A stretch of 5,463 bases of DNA from contig JALNVF010000175.1 in NCBI GenBank assembly GCA_023231445.1, forward strand, positions 1 to 5,463. Direction: 5' to 3'. A model generated the notes under the pieces. The model worked only from the letters and a program-made list of their open reading frames with translations. It was not told the origin of the DNA and did not search any database. Source of the DNA: Treponema sp. (lineage in GTDB: Bacteria > Spirochaetota > Spirochaetia > Treponematales > Treponemataceae). This document shows, in pieces, positions 5,057-5,463 of the stretch (within the stretch, counting starts at the first letter, position 1; the number at the start of each line of letters is the position of its first letter). The position numbers were made by a program, and so were the translations under genes.

Positions 5057-5463
5057 TGGATAAAGCAGTTATTCTCTGCAGCTATACAATTTCTTCCGCT
5101 CTGTTTTGCTTCATATAATAATGAGTCGCATCTTTTAACTATTTGATCCGGAGTAAGTGTATTTTTACACTCGATAGTAATAACACCGATGCTTACCGTT
5201 ACGAAATCGGAAACTGAAGAATCCTCATTAGGTATTTTCTGCTGTTCAACAGCAGCCCGTATTCTTTCTGCAATTTCATTTGCTCCGGAAAAACCTGTTT
5301 CCGGCAGGATACACCCCATCTCCTCTCCACCGTACCTGAATATCAGATCTGACGGTCTGCGTACGATCTTTTTTAATACGTAGGCAATATTCCGCAGGCA
5401 ATTGTCACCTTCAATATGCCCGTACCGGTCGTTTACTAATTTAAAAAAATCGATATCCATCAT
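5053..5463 (-). CDS. Diguanylate cyclase, C-terminal part of GGDEF domain (5' end beyond window)
   Basis: The visible 136 residues cover most of a GGDEF domain. It opens with the metal-binding DIDFFKLVND and GHIEGD blocks. The inhibitory I-site RPSD (visible residues 36-39) lies exactly five residues before the active-site loop GGEEM (45-49). The conserved ending VSIGV and LYEAKQSGRN follows. The enzyme would make cyclic di-GMP from two GTP, with product inhibition through the RxxD site. The loop ends in M where the family usually has F (GG[D/E]EF), a mild variant. The window cuts the gene at the right edge. The two methionines there are internal residues of the LxMDIDxFK block, so the true start and any sensory domain lie to the right. 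The domain is at the protein's C terminus, as usual. Its stop overlaps an ATG (ATGA) of the apparently decayed downstream frame. Confidence 0.93.
   Translation of the reverse strand: MMDIDFFKLVNDRYGHIEGDNCLRNIAYVLKKIVRRPSDLIFRYGGEEMGCILPETGFSGANEIAERIRAAVEQQKIPNEDSSVSDFVTVSIGVITIECKNTLTPDQIVKRCDSLLYEAKQSGRNCIAAENNCFIQ

Noticed and set aside
4949..5146. Plus-strand open frame of 65 codons
   Set aside because: It overlaps the conserved end of the GGDEF gene on the opposite strand, has no clear ribosome binding site and no recognisable domain.

Overview
The window looks like part of a moderately AT-rich bacterial chromosome, most plausibly a spirochaete of the Treponema group. This rests on overall gene content and style (a DinG-type helicase carrying a RadC-like domain, a stand-alone bacteriohemerythrin, a diguanylate cyclase) and is an impression, not a database result. 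Every gene I can support lies on the minus strand, so the window reads from right to left.

In reading order: the C-terminal part of a GGDEF diguanylate cyclase enters from the right edge (stop at 5053). It is followed by about 480 bases without a clear intact gene (4569-5052). That stretch has coding-like segments alternating between two frames, probably a decayed gene, and ends in a possible 20-codon leader ORF with a very strong Shine-Dalgarno sequence. Next comes a strikingly AT-rich GNAT acetyltransferase with a TTG start (4080-4568), likely horizontally acquired. A bacteriohemerythrin (3550-3960) follows, with its own promoter and ribosome binding site and a compact intrinsic terminator directly after its stop. 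Then comes an 822-residue JAMM/RadC-DinG fusion helicase (974-3442), and 24 bases later a PlsC-type acyltransferase (197-949). The left end (1-190) is a tandem array of 87-89 bp units, each carrying two hairpins. It begins at the stop of the acyltransferase gene and runs off the window edge.

Two points stand out. First, both the helicase and the acyltransferase lack a Shine-Dalgarno sequence, and each has a good sigma70-type promoter placed so that transcription should begin on, or one base before, the ATG. Both genes therefore look leaderless, whereas the hemerythrin and GNAT genes in the same window have ordinary ribosome binding sites. Second, the helicase joins a complete JAMM metalloprotease-type motif set to a complete iron-sulfur DinG/XPD helicase, an architecture worth following up.

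The genes do not form one obvious pathway. The helicase and acyltransferase are a likely transcription unit with an internal promoter. The hemerythrin is separately transcribed. The GNAT gene with its leader looks like an insertion beside the decayed region downstream of the diguanylate cyclase.
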